This document shows positions 52,648 to 61,976 of a stretch of DNA of 64,000 bases, in pieces; the first letter of the stretch is position 1, and each line of letters opens with the position of its first letter. The notes beneath the pieces are model-generated. The model had not been told where the DNA came from and made no database searches. It worked only from the letters and a program-made list of their open reading frames with translations. This DNA comes from CAXBDP01 sp964598395 (lineage in GTDB: Bacteria > Bacteroidota > Bacteroidia > Cytophagales > Cyclobacteriaceae). The position numbers and the translations under genes are program-made. Location of the stretch: positions 1 through 64,000 of the forward strand of contig CAZRBW010000002.1 in NCBI GenBank assembly GCA_964598395.1. Reading direction: 5' to 3'.

Positions 52648-54054
52648 TTACCTATAAGCTGAATTTTGAGTCATTTGTGGATTTGCCAAAATATCCGCAT
52701 TTGGAATCGGCATTAACAAACGTCCTTCTTCAGGGATTGAAACCAAGCTAGAACCAGCCGTTCTAGTTAAGTTACGAAGTGTGGCCATCGCACGACCAGT
52801 CCTAATCAAGTCAAACCAACGCTGACCTTCGATTGCGAACTCCTTGTCTCTTTCTTGCCAAATAGCATTAAGAATAGCCGTATTTCCAGATGGGTTTACA
52901 TTAGGTAACCCTGCTCTATTTCTTACTGCATTCAAGTCGGTGAGTGCGCCAGCTGGGCCACCAGCAGCACCGTTTACACGAGCTTCCGCACGTATCAAGT
53001 GCATTTCAGCAATTCTCAATAGCGGAATATTGCTTGCGTTTTGAATAAGGTCGTATTTAGTACTATAATAGACTGTTCGACCACTAAATACTCTTGAGGC
53101 AATCAAACTAGCACGCTGATCACCTGGCTCATTTATTAAGTATTGGTGATATTCTGGGTGAAAACATACACCACCACGGCCACCTAAATTAGGTGGATAA
53201 TACCAACCGCGAATCCCACTAAAATCGATGTTGTTATAGTCCATTTCAAAAATAGATTCAGCAGAAAATTCAGTTCTATAAATGACTGAAAAAGGTGCTA
53301 CCAATGAGAATCTAGAGTTTGAAATAACTTCTGAAGCAAAATTCGCTGCCTGTGGCCAATTCCCTTGATAGAAATATGTTCTTGCAAGCATAGCTGCTGC
53401 TGCTGGCTTTGTGAGTCGACGACGTGTTTCAATGTTATTTCCTCTAACTTCTGGAAGTCTAGAATAACCCTCTTGCAAATCAGAAAGAACTTGAGCCCAA
53501 GTAGCTTGGAAAGTAGCTCTAGGAGCAAAACTTTCCTCATTGATGCCATTCGAAGGCGTAGTTCGAATTACAACTCCTTCTTCGTTATAGGCATTAGGGA
53601 TTCCACTCCAATAACGAGCAAGCTCGAAATAGAACATACCTCTAAACAAGTAAGCCTGCCCAACGAAATCGTTGATTTTTGCAGCTGGCATATTCACATT
53701 AGGCGCATTGGCAATAATTTGGTTGGCCATGTCAATACCACGATAAAGCTGAGTATAGAAGTCATCTACTTCCGTATTATCAGCAGAGTTTGTGTAGGTA
53801 TCTACTTGGTTGAATGCGTCCCAAGTATCAATGGATTGCACTGCATCCGATGCTAAATCACCAAAAATAAATGGTCTCCAAGAATACACTAATTGAGCCT
53901 CATTGTAAAGGCCATTTAGTACGGCTTCGGCAGACTTTTCGTTAGAAAATGCCAGCTCGGTTGAGATCTGTTGCTGTGGTTCATGTTCTAGTACTTCACA
54001 TCCAAAGACCACTGTAACCAAGGCTACTAAGCTATATAATTTTAAATTTTTCAT
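52648..54054 (-). CDS. SusD/RagB-family outer-membrane lipoprotein (second pair)
   Basis: 468 residues with a lipobox VFGC (Cys19). It is close in layout to the SusD of the next pair: EHEPQQQISTELAFSNEKSAE near the start, the tetratricopeptide-like helices, DLNAVRNRAGLPNV and the ending IPNADILANPQMTQNSAY. It forms the lid of the SusC pore encoded 18 bases upstream. No enzyme genes accompany the pair, so the ligand is unknown. Confidence 0.93.
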   Translation of the reverse strand: MKNLKLYSLVALVTVVFGCEVLEHEPQQQISTELAFSNEKSAEAVLNGLYNEAQLVYSWRPFIFGDLASDAVQSIDTWDAFNQVDTYTNSADNTEVDDFYTQLYRGIDMANQIIANAPNVNMPAAKINDFVGQAYLFRGMFYFELARYWSGIPNAYNEEGVVIRTTPSNGINEESFAPRATFQATWAQVLSDLQEGYSRLPEVRGNNIETRRRLTKPAAAAMLARTYFYQGNWPQAANFASEVISNSRFSLVAPFSVIYRTEFSAESIFEMDYNNIDFSGIRGWYYPPNLGGRGGVCFHPEYHQYLINEPGDQRASLIASRVFSGRTVYYSTKYDLIQNASNIPLLRIAEMHLIRAEARVNGAAGGPAGALTDLNAVRNRAGLPNVNPSGNTAILNAIWQERDKEFAIEGQRWFDLIRTGRAMATLRNLTRTAGSSLVSIPEEGRLLMPIPNADILANPQMTQNSAYR

Positions 54055-54072
54055 TGCTTTTTAGATTTATGG

Positions 54073-57000
54073 TTAGAAGGTAAGTGTAATACCACCAGTG
54101 AATGTTCTAGGCTGCGGCATAACGGCAATATCCACCCCTGCAACTAAGTTGCCCGGGCTAGTGCTTACCTCAGGATCTAAGCCTGTGTAATTTGTCCAAG
54201 TAAGTAAGTTCTGAGCTTGGAAATATACTCTTGCTCTAGACATACCAATACCAAGGCGGGAGGTAACATCAGTTGGGATCGCATAGCCTACCATCAAGTT
54301 TTTCAATCTTAGGTAAGAACCATCTTCCACATGTCTGCTCGGGCGTAAATTTGCGGCATAGTTTGCTGAAGTCATTCTTGGCACATTAGTTATATCACCA
54401 GGTTGCTGCCAACGATCTAGTTGCTGTGAAGTATAACCTGTCGTTCTTGTACCACCATGCTCAAAGAAGAATCTACCATAGTTCAACACTTCATTTCCTT
54501 CACTGAATTGGAAGAAAAGCATCATATCGAAATTTTTGTAGTTTAATGTGTTAGTTAAGCCACCAACGAATCGAGGGTTTGCATCTCCGGATAGATATCT
54601 GTGAACATTAGGATTGAATGTTGCATCTCCACCAGTTTCCCAGATTGGATTTCCAGTTTCAGGATCTACACCATTTTGTACGTGCACCCAAAATGAATAA
54701 AGAGGAGCTCCTTCTTCTACTCTAATATAATCGCGAGTGAAGGTGGTAAATGGAGAAGCAATCTTCTTAACAAGGTTTACGTTCTGAGAGATATTGAAAC
54801 TTGCATTCCAGTTGAAATCAGACTTTTGGATAATATTTCCATTTATCCCTAGCTCGAAACCTTTGTTTTCAATTTCACCAAAGTTCTGTACTAAGGAACT
54901 ATATCCTGTAGTTCTTGGTGCAGGTACAGCCAAAAGCAAGTCTTTAGTTTGCTTATTATAAACATCAAGGGTCATCGTTAACTTGTTTTGGAACAAGCCT
55001 AAATCTACACCTAAGTTAATTTGATTTGTTGTTTCCCATCTCAAATTAGGGTTAGCTAATTGATTTGCGGTGATACCTGCAGCATCGACATAGGCAGCTG
55101 GGCCACCTGGCTGGCCTTGCCCACCAAGATTCAATCCGCCTCTTTGCCCGCCCCATAATCCTCTTGATTGAAAATCATCTATACCTGCTTGGTTACCAGT
55201 AACGCCGTAAGAAACTCTTAACTTCAAATCACTCACTGCAGGAAGGTTTTGCATAAATGCTTCATCAGATATTCTCCAAGCAGCGGCTACAGAAGGGAAA
55301 TACCCCCATCTATTATCTGCACCAAAGCGGGAGGATGCATCAGCTCTCATGTTTAATGTAAACAAATACTTACCTTGGAAACCATAATTTACTCTCGTAA
55401 AATAAGAAGCAATCCCCCAAGAGGAACCTACTGATGAAGCATTTTTTACAGCCGCTGAGGCAATATTCTTAAATAAATCGTTTGCAAACTCAGTTCCAGA
55501 AGCCGATCTTCTGGTAAATCTGTTCTCTTGCAAAGTATTACCAAGCAAAACATTCAAATCATGATCAGTACCAAACTTAGTTTGATAAGTCAATACATTT
55601 TCATTGATCCAATTATTATCAGTTGTCACGGTTGCTGATCCAACGCCATTATTTGCCTGGCCAGTAGCTAAACGCGTATTAGAATATTGATCTTCTTCTA
55701 CAAAGCTATTATCCATAGACCAAGTTGACCTAAATATCAATCCATTGGCTATTTCATATTCTGCAAATGTACTACCAATGAATCGAGTGGTTCTCATCAG
55801 ATAGTCTGTTTCTACAGCAACTGCCACAGGATTTTCCCAAAATGGACGATAATAAGTGCCATCTGCATTATAAACCGGAAAGTTCGATGGATAGAAATAA
55901 GCAGTACTTAATGCACCATTGATTGCATTTCCATTCAATGCTCTATTTCTCGTATTTATACCATATGTGGCATTCACTCCAACCTTCAATTTATCACTAG
56001 CCATAAATTCCAAATTCATACGGCCGGTGGTTCTCTCAAAGTTTGCAGGCTTCAAAATACCTTCTTGAAAGTTTTGATTTCCTGATACGAAGTATTTCAC
56101 TCGTTTGTCACCTCCACTTACAGATACATCTAGATTGTAGGAGCTTGCCTCTTGGAATAGATAATCAAACCAATTGGTATCAATTGCTTGACTTGGATTT
56201 GGAAAGCGTTCTGGTCTACCATTATTTCTATCCGCTTCGTTTTGCAACATTTCGAATGTAGGCCCATCTACACGAATTGAGTTAGGATCTCTCCACGCTT
56301 TTGAAGTACCCACAAAAGAGTTTATAGTAACAGTAGCTTTACCTTCAGACCCTCTTTTTGTTGTGATAAGTACCACGCCATTAGCCGCGCGAGCTCCATA
56401 TATTGCAGTTGCTGAAGCATCCTTCAAAATCTCAATAGATGCAATATCCGCAGGGTTGATGTCTGCGAGCGGGTTGACTGGTAGCCCAAATGTAGTCCCT
56501 GCCAAATTATTGGATTGCAATGGCACGCCATCAATTACATATAATGGATCAGAACTACCATTGATAGATGTTGTACCTCTTACCCGCACAAACATCCCTC
56601 CACCAGGCTCTCCCGATTGAGACCCAACAACCACACCTGCAGCACGACCTTGCATTAATTGGTCAGGGCTTGTGATTGGAATGTTCTCTACATCCTTGGC
56701 ACTAATTGAAGAAATAGAACTCGTTAAGGTTTTTCTTTCTTGTTGGCCATACCCAACTACAACAACTTCGCCCAATGTTTTGATATCCTCAGCCAATCGA
56801 ATGTCGATTTGAGTCCTTGCTCCAACAGTGACTTCTTGCTGTAAATATCCAATCATAGAAAAGACCAAAATGGACTCATTGCTAGGAACTCTTATTTCAT
56901 AAGACCCATCGCCGCCAGTAAAAGTCCCAATCACGGTTCCTTTCACTTGAATGTTCACGCCTGGAAGTGGAAAGTCCTCCCCATCAGTGATTACTTTTCC

Positions 57001-57078
57001 TCGCACCACCCGCTCCTGAGCAAACAAGAATCCCGGTAGGATTAAAGCGAAGAAAAAAAGTTGTAAGGTTTTTTTCAT
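54073..57078 (-). CDS. SusC/RagA-family TonB-linked outer-membrane transporter (second pair)
   Basis: 1001 residues with a signal peptide ending near FLFAQ. Carboxypeptidase-regulatory-like domain (about 22-100), plug with VVVGYGQQERKTLTSSIS and YVIDGVPLQSNN, then the barrel ending in FTGGITLTF. It is strongly alike to the SusC at 58722-61682, e.g. both carry TTKRG after ATAIYGARAANGVVL. Two octamers lie antisense (54256-54263, 55327-55334). It has no STN domain. The 208-base gap upstream holds the other operon's terminator. Confidence 0.95.
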   Translation of the reverse strand: MKKTLQLFFFALILPGFLFAQERVVRGKVITDGEDFPLPGVNIQVKGTVIGTFTGGDGSYEIRVPSNESILVFSMIGYLQQEVTVGARTQIDIRLAEDIKTLGEVVVVGYGQQERKTLTSSISSISAKDVENIPITSPDQLMQGRAAGVVVGSQSGEPGGGMFVRVRGTTSINGSSDPLYVIDGVPLQSNNLAGTTFGLPVNPLADINPADIASIEILKDASATAIYGARAANGVVLITTKRGSEGKATVTINSFVGTSKAWRDPNSIRVDGPTFEMLQNEADRNNGRPERFPNPSQAIDTNWFDYLFQEASSYNLDVSVSGGDKRVKYFVSGNQNFQEGILKPANFERTTGRMNLEFMASDKLKVGVNATYGINTRNRALNGNAINGALSTAYFYPSNFPVYNADGTYYRPFWENPVAVAVETDYLMRTTRFIGSTFAEYEIANGLIFRSTWSMDNSFVEEDQYSNTRLATGQANNGVGSATVTTDNNWINENVLTYQTKFGTDHDLNVLLGNTLQENRFTRRSASGTEFANDLFKNIASAAVKNASSVGSSWGIASYFTRVNYGFQGKYLFTLNMRADASSRFGADNRWGYFPSVAAAWRISDEAFMQNLPAVSDLKLRVSYGVTGNQAGIDDFQSRGLWGGQRGGLNLGGQGQPGGPAAYVDAAGITANQLANPNLRWETTNQINLGVDLGLFQNKLTMTLDVYNKQTKDLLLAVPAPRTTGYSSLVQNFGEIENKGFELGINGNIIQKSDFNWNASFNISQNVNLVKKIASPFTTFTRDYIRVEEGAPLYSFWVHVQNGVDPETGNPIWETGGDATFNPNVHRYLSGDANPRFVGGLTNTLNYKNFDMMLFFQFSEGNEVLNYGRFFFEHGGTRTTGYTSQQLDRWQQPGDITNVPRMTSANYAANLRPSRHVEDGSYLRLKNLMVGYAIPTDVTSRLGIGMSRARVYFQAQNLLTWTNYTGLDPEVSTSPGNLVAGVDIAVMPQPRTFTGGITLTF

Positions 57079-57231
57079 AATAAATTGTTTTTAGTTAGAG
57101 GTTGCCCTTTATAAAGTATTTAGGGTCTCTGAATTTAAGATTGTTTAATCTTAATGAAAAATGAACTGCACAATTTTTATATCAATGGTACTATTCAAAT
57201 TATAAGAGGAAGAGAAAACTCTTTAAACAAA

Positions 57232-57263
57232 AAAAGAGGGGCTCGCATGCGAGCCCCTCTTTT
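57232..57263 (-). terminator. Perfect 32-base palindromic terminator of the third SusC/SusD pair
   Basis: Halves 57232-57247 and 57248-57263 are exact reverse complements, with GC-rich core GAGGGGCTCGC and A/T ends. It lies 24 bases past the SusD stop on the minus strand. Being symmetrical it could work both ways. Confidence 0.88.
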
Positions 57264-57286
57264 AAATTTTAATAATGATTTTATTA

Positions 57287-58702
57287 TTAGTTACCGTATC
57301 CTTGGTTTTGCTCCAAATTAGGATTAGCTAATAGATCAACTCTAGGTATTGGCATTATTTGCTTAAATGCTTGATCAATTCCGGTAGGCACCGACGAGTT
57401 TCTCCTATTCACTGAAGCAAGCACTGTCAATGCTCTGCCTGTTCTTACAAGATCAAAGAATCTATGACCTTCAAGGTGAAATTCAAAAGCTCTTTCTTGC
57501 TCAATAGCCAAAAGTACCGCAGCTTGAGTCATAGGTCCACTATAGTTAGCAAGACCAGCACGATTTCTAATCCTATTAAGATCAGCAACTGCTAATGCAA
57601 TAGAATTTTTATTTGCATGTGCTTCAGCTCTATTCATAAACATTTCGGCAATTCTCAAAACGTGAATATTATCAATATTACCTGGCTTTTGATACTTCAA
57701 TGGATAGAAAACACCCTCCGCAGTATTAAAACCGAACATCGCACCTCTTGTGTCAGCAGGATTCGATCTTATAAGATTCACGAAATCACCATGCATCGCT
57801 AAATCACCACGACCACCTAGCCCGCCAGTTGCAGGCAAGTACCAGTTACGAATACCACTTTGATCCGCATTATCGAATTCAAGTTCAAAAATAGACTCTG
57901 TAGTCAACTTTCCAGAGAATATGTTCGAGAAGTTGGATACCAAAACATACCTAGGATCATTGATTACTTCAGTAGAAGTAGTTATTACATCATCCCATTC
58001 ACCTAGGTAAAGATGTAGTCTTGATAGCAATGCTCTAGCTGATGCTTTTACTACTCTTGATCTAGAAAAAGCAATAGAGGCTTGTGCTTCTGGCAATAAA
58101 GATATTGCTTGAAGCAAGTCACTCTTTACTTGAGCATAACCTACAGCCAAATCAGGACGAGACAAATAAGCCGCTTCACCTGCTCCTCTTGATGGCTCTA
58201 AAGGTAAAACAACACTCTTTGTACCAATTTTACCTGGAACTCCTCCAAAAACCCTATTCAAATCGAAGAAGGCTAATGCTCGAGCAAAGTACGCTTGACC
58301 AACTAAATTATCTCTTTTAGCTTGAGGCATTTCTATACCGGGCACAGAAGCAATTAGATTATTGGCTTGATTTACCGTTCGATAAGCTGCGATATAAAAG
58401 TTGTTCAACTCAGTATTTGAAGCATCAAGAGAATAGGTATCCATTTCTCTATAGAAATCCCAAGTACCTATACTTTGTGCGACATCAGCACTTACGTCTG
58501 ATATAATTTGGAAATTACGTCCGTAATAGCCCCCAGCCTGCATTTGGTGATATAAACCTGCCAATGCTGCATCTGCACTTTTCTCATTAGTGAAAGCACC
58601 CTGATCAGAAATTTGAGTTTCTGGCTCTTGCTCAAGAACATCGCAACTGAATGCGATTACGCTTGAGAGGGCAATCCAAGAAAATATATTTTTTAGTTTC
58701 AT
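57287..58702 (-). CDS. SusD/RagB-family outer-membrane lipoprotein (third pair)
   Basis: 471 residues with a lipobox FSC (Cys about 20). The order of elements is like the neighbouring SusD: EQEPETQISDQGAFTNEKSAD at the start, DLNRIRNRAGLANY, then a HLEGHRFFDLVRTGRA segment and IPRVDLLANPNLEQNQGYG at the end. It begins 19 bases after the SusC stop. No enzyme gene is in the operon. Confidence 0.93.
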   Translation of the reverse strand: MKLKNIFSWIALSSVIAFSCDVLEQEPETQISDQGAFTNEKSADAALAGLYHQMQAGGYYGRNFQIISDVSADVAQSIGTWDFYREMDTYSLDASNTELNNFYIAAYRTVNQANNLIASVPGIEMPQAKRDNLVGQAYFARALAFFDLNRVFGGVPGKIGTKSVVLPLEPSRGAGEAAYLSRPDLAVGYAQVKSDLLQAISLLPEAQASIAFSRSRVVKASARALLSRLHLYLGEWDDVITTSTEVINDPRYVLVSNFSNIFSGKLTTESIFELEFDNADQSGIRNWYLPATGGLGGRGDLAMHGDFVNLIRSNPADTRGAMFGFNTAEGVFYPLKYQKPGNIDNIHVLRIAEMFMNRAEAHANKNSIALAVADLNRIRNRAGLANYSGPMTQAAVLLAIEQERAFEFHLEGHRFFDLVRTGRALTVLASVNRRNSSVPTGIDQAFKQIMPIPRVDLLANPNLEQNQGYGN

Positions 58703-58721
58703 GTTATTCTAGGATTTAAGA

Positions 58722-61682
58722 TTAGAAAGTAATGTTAAAACCGCCCATAATTACTCTTGGCTGCGGGATTGCGTAGAAGTCAACACCTTGTGTCAATGCA
58801 TTACCAGCAGTAGAAGTAACTTCAGGATCCATTCCAGAGTAATTAGTGAATGTTAGTAAGTTTTGTCCACTCAAGTAAACTCTTGCGGAACCCATACCAA
58901 TTCTACTTATCACGTCTGTAGGCAATGTATAACCTATTGAAAGGTTTTTCAATCTGACATAAGAACCATCCTCAACAAAACGAGAAGGTCTTAAGTTTGC
59001 AGCATAGTTTGCATTAGTCATGCGAGGAATCATCGTCACATCACCAGGTTGTTGCCAACGATCTAACTGAGAAGCAAGAAAGTTTGTATTTCTTGTACCA
59101 CCATGCTCTTGGAAGAATCTTGACCAGTATAATTGATCGTTACCCAAAGAATACTGGAAGAAAATCATCATATCGAATGCTTTGTAGTTTAATGTATTTG
59201 TTAAACCACCAAAGAAATCTGGCCATGCATCTCCTACCAAGAATCTATCTACGTTAGGGTCAAATTGGGCTCCTGGCGTTTTTGTTCTCCAAATAGGATT
59301 ACCCGTTTCAGGATTCACACCTAATTGATCGTGGAACCAGAAAGAATAAAGAGGCGCACCTTCTTCAATTCTTACGATGTCTCTATTATAAACAGCTATC
59401 GGCTGAGCTAACTTTTTCACCATGTTTCTATTTTGTGCCACATTGAATTGTACACTCCAATTCAAATCTGTAGTGGAAACTATGTTAGCGTTAATTCCTA
59501 ATTCAAAACCCTTATTTTCAACTTCTCCAAAATTCTGTACGATATCAGAGAAACCAGTTGAAATTGGCACAGGAACAGCAAGCAATAAATCAGTTGTTTG
59601 CTTATTATAGTAATCAGCTGTTACAGTTACTTTATCATTCCAAAGACCGAAATCTACACCTATATTAAACTGTGCTGTTCTTTCCCACTTCAAATCTGGG
59701 TTAGCTAATTGATTTGGTTGGGTACCAGGTGCTGCTGTATAGTTGGCACCACCGCCCCATAAACCTGCCGCTTGGAAGTTACCAATTCCATTTTGGTTAC
59801 CTGTTATACCATAACTTGCTCTTAGCTTCAATTCGCTAATAGCAGGAACATTTTGCAAGAAATCTTCTTCAGATAATCTCCAACCTGCCGCTATTGAAGG
59901 GAAAGTACCCCATTGATTGGCAGAACCAAATCTTGAACTACCATCACGACGAACGTTTACAGTCACTAGATACTTGTTATCTAACGCATAGTTTATCCTT
60001 GTGAATAAAGAAGCAATACCCCACATCGAACCATCAGAAGATGACGTCTGAACTGCTGCTGAAGCAATTCTCTTGAAATCGTTAGATGGGAATTGCTGCC
60101 CACCCGCAGTGGTTCTTTCAAATTTTGATTGCTGAAGAGTAGTTCCTAACAAAATGCCAAGATCGTGTCTTCCATTAATTCTTGTTTGGTAATTCAACAC
60201 ATTCTCCTGAATCCAGTTGTCATCAACTGTAGCTATAGAAGATGCAGAACCATTTACTGGAGCACCAGCATTTAGGAGAGTATTATCATACACATCTTCT
60301 TTCACATTGTTATAATCCACGCTGAATGAACTTCTCAGTGAAAGGCCTGGGAAAAATTCATATTCACCATATACGGTTGCCAAAACTCTATTGGTTACCA
60401 TGGTAATATCATTTTCATTAATTACGGCTACTGGATTTTCAAAGATGGAGAACTTAGTGTAGTTACCATTTGCATCGTACGGAGCCAAGTTTGGTGGGAA
60501 AAAGTGTGTCCCACCTAATGCTCCAGCGATATTATCATCATTTCTTAATCTATTTCTTATGCTTCTCGCATACAACATACTAGTACCAACTTTCAATTTA
60601 TCAGTAGCAAGCACGTCCAAATTGATACGACCTGTTTTTCTATCAAAAGCTGACGGAGCAACAATACCTTCTTGATTGAAAGTAGATGCTGAAACTAAGT
60701 ATTGTACTTTTGGATCACCACCACTAATAGAAATATCTGTATTGCTAATAGGGGCATCTCTAAATACTAAGTCAGCAAAATTTGTCGAAATGGCTTGGGA
60801 AGGATTTGCATAAATTGGACTACCACCATTATTAACAGCAGCTTCATTTCTAAGCATTTCATAAGTTGGGCCATCTACAAGATCAGGCTTTCTCCATGCG
60901 CTTTGGCTACCATAATAAGAACCTATGCTGATTTTGGCTTTGCTATTATCACCACGCTTGGTAGTAATAAGCACAACTCCATTTGCAGCACGAGCACCAT
61001 ATATTGCAGTTGCAGATGCATCCTTCAAAATTTCGATTGAGGCAATATCGGCTGGATTGATATCAGACATTGCATTGGTTTGGTTACCACCAAGACCAAC
61101 ACCAGATAAGTTACCTGATAGAATAGGTACACCATCAACCACGTATAGTGGATCATTACCCGCTGTGATAGAAGTAGAACCACGCACCCTCACAAACATA
61201 CCCCCACCTGGAGTACCTGATTGCGACTGCACTAATACACCTGAAGCTCGACCTTGCATCAATTGATCAGGGCTAGCTGTTGGTATATTTTCGATATCCT
61301 TGGCTGATACAGAGGATATTGAGGAGGTAAGCGTTTTACGGTCTTGCTCGCCGTATCCAGTTACTACCACTTCGCCAAGTTCTCTTACATCTTCTCGCAT
61401 CGTCACATCAATAGTTGATCGAGTGCCTACAACCACTTCTTGAGCGGCAAATCCGATTAGTGAAAAAACTAATACGGCATCATTTGATGGAACCTCCAAA
61501 GAGTATTTTCCATCTCCTCCAGTAAAAGTACCTTGGACGGTACCTTTTATTTGAATGTTGACGCCAGGCAATGGAAAAGATCCATCGGCTGCCATCACTG
61601 TACCTGAAACTGTACGCTGCTGGGCAAAGCCCATTCCTACAGCTAACAGCACCGCCAAGGCGGATAGTAAGGTTTTCTTCAT
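58722..61682 (-). CDS. SusC/RagA-family TonB-linked outer-membrane transporter (third pair)
   Basis: 986 residues with a signal peptide ending near GFAQQ. Regulatory-like domain (about 22-100), plug with VVTGYGEQDRKTLTSSIS and YVVDGVPILSGN, and a barrel ending in IMGGFNITF. It is a close paralogue of the SusC at 54073-57078 through plug and C-terminus (NANYAANLRPSR, VEDGSY). No octamer occurs in this gene. It diverges from the BNR protein gene at 61977. Confidence 0.95.
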   Translation of the reverse strand: MKKTLLSALAVLLAVGMGFAQQRTVSGTVMAADGSFPLPGVNIQIKGTVQGTFTGGDGKYSLEVPSNDAVLVFSLIGFAAQEVVVGTRSTIDVTMREDVRELGEVVVTGYGEQDRKTLTSSISSVSAKDIENIPTASPDQLMQGRASGVLVQSQSGTPGGGMFVRVRGSTSITAGNDPLYVVDGVPILSGNLSGVGLGGNQTNAMSDINPADIASIEILKDASATAIYGARAANGVVLITTKRGDNSKAKISIGSYYGSQSAWRKPDLVDGPTYEMLRNEAAVNNGGSPIYANPSQAISTNFADLVFRDAPISNTDISISGGDPKVQYLVSASTFNQEGIVAPSAFDRKTGRINLDVLATDKLKVGTSMLYARSIRNRLRNDDNIAGALGGTHFFPPNLAPYDANGNYTKFSIFENPVAVINENDITMVTNRVLATVYGEYEFFPGLSLRSSFSVDYNNVKEDVYDNTLLNAGAPVNGSASSIATVDDNWIQENVLNYQTRINGRHDLGILLGTTLQQSKFERTTAGGQQFPSNDFKRIASAAVQTSSSDGSMWGIASLFTRINYALDNKYLVTVNVRRDGSSRFGSANQWGTFPSIAAGWRLSEEDFLQNVPAISELKLRASYGITGNQNGIGNFQAAGLWGGGANYTAAPGTQPNQLANPDLKWERTAQFNIGVDFGLWNDKVTVTADYYNKQTTDLLLAVPVPISTGFSDIVQNFGEVENKGFELGINANIVSTTDLNWSVQFNVAQNRNMVKKLAQPIAVYNRDIVRIEEGAPLYSFWFHDQLGVNPETGNPIWRTKTPGAQFDPNVDRFLVGDAWPDFFGGLTNTLNYKAFDMMIFFQYSLGNDQLYWSRFFQEHGGTRNTNFLASQLDRWQQPGDVTMIPRMTNANYAANLRPSRFVEDGSYVRLKNLSIGYTLPTDVISRIGMGSARVYLSGQNLLTFTNYSGMDPEVTSTAGNALTQGVDFYAIPQPRVIMGGFNITF

Positions 61683-61729
61683 AGGGTTAGTGTTTAGGTT
61701 AATTGTTCAAAATGTTCTGAAAACTTATC

Positions 61730-61760
61730 GAAAAATAGGCTTTGTATTTACCAAAGCAAA
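61730..61760 (-). promoter_or_regulatory. Candidate promoter of the third SusC/SusD operon
   Basis: On the minus strand TTTG (61757-61760) is followed after 19 bases by TATTTTTC (61737-61730), one base off TAnnTTTG. The spacing suits a Bacteroidota promoter; the ATG is 48 bases downstream. Confidence 0.35.
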
Positions 61761-61914
61761 ACGAATTTATATGGTTTTTTTCAATTATTGGAATATTTAA
61801 AATTCATCCAACTTTAATTTTACGATATTTTGTTTTGTGCTAAATTTCAAACAAAATAAAAATTTTATTCTGTCTTCATTATACCAATCAAAATAATAGC
61901 TTTTGAAAAGTGAT

Positions 61915-61947
61915 TTTGTGTTCCTAAATTCTGCCCTAATATCTTTA
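61915..61947 (+). promoter_or_regulatory. Candidate promoter of the BNR-repeat protein gene
   Basis: TTTG (61915-61918) and TATCTTTA (61940-61947, one base off consensus) are 21 bases apart. The expected transcription start is about 20 bases before the ATG at 61977. Confidence 0.42.
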
Positions 61948-61976
61948 AAAAGTGAAAATAATAACCTAAACAACCT

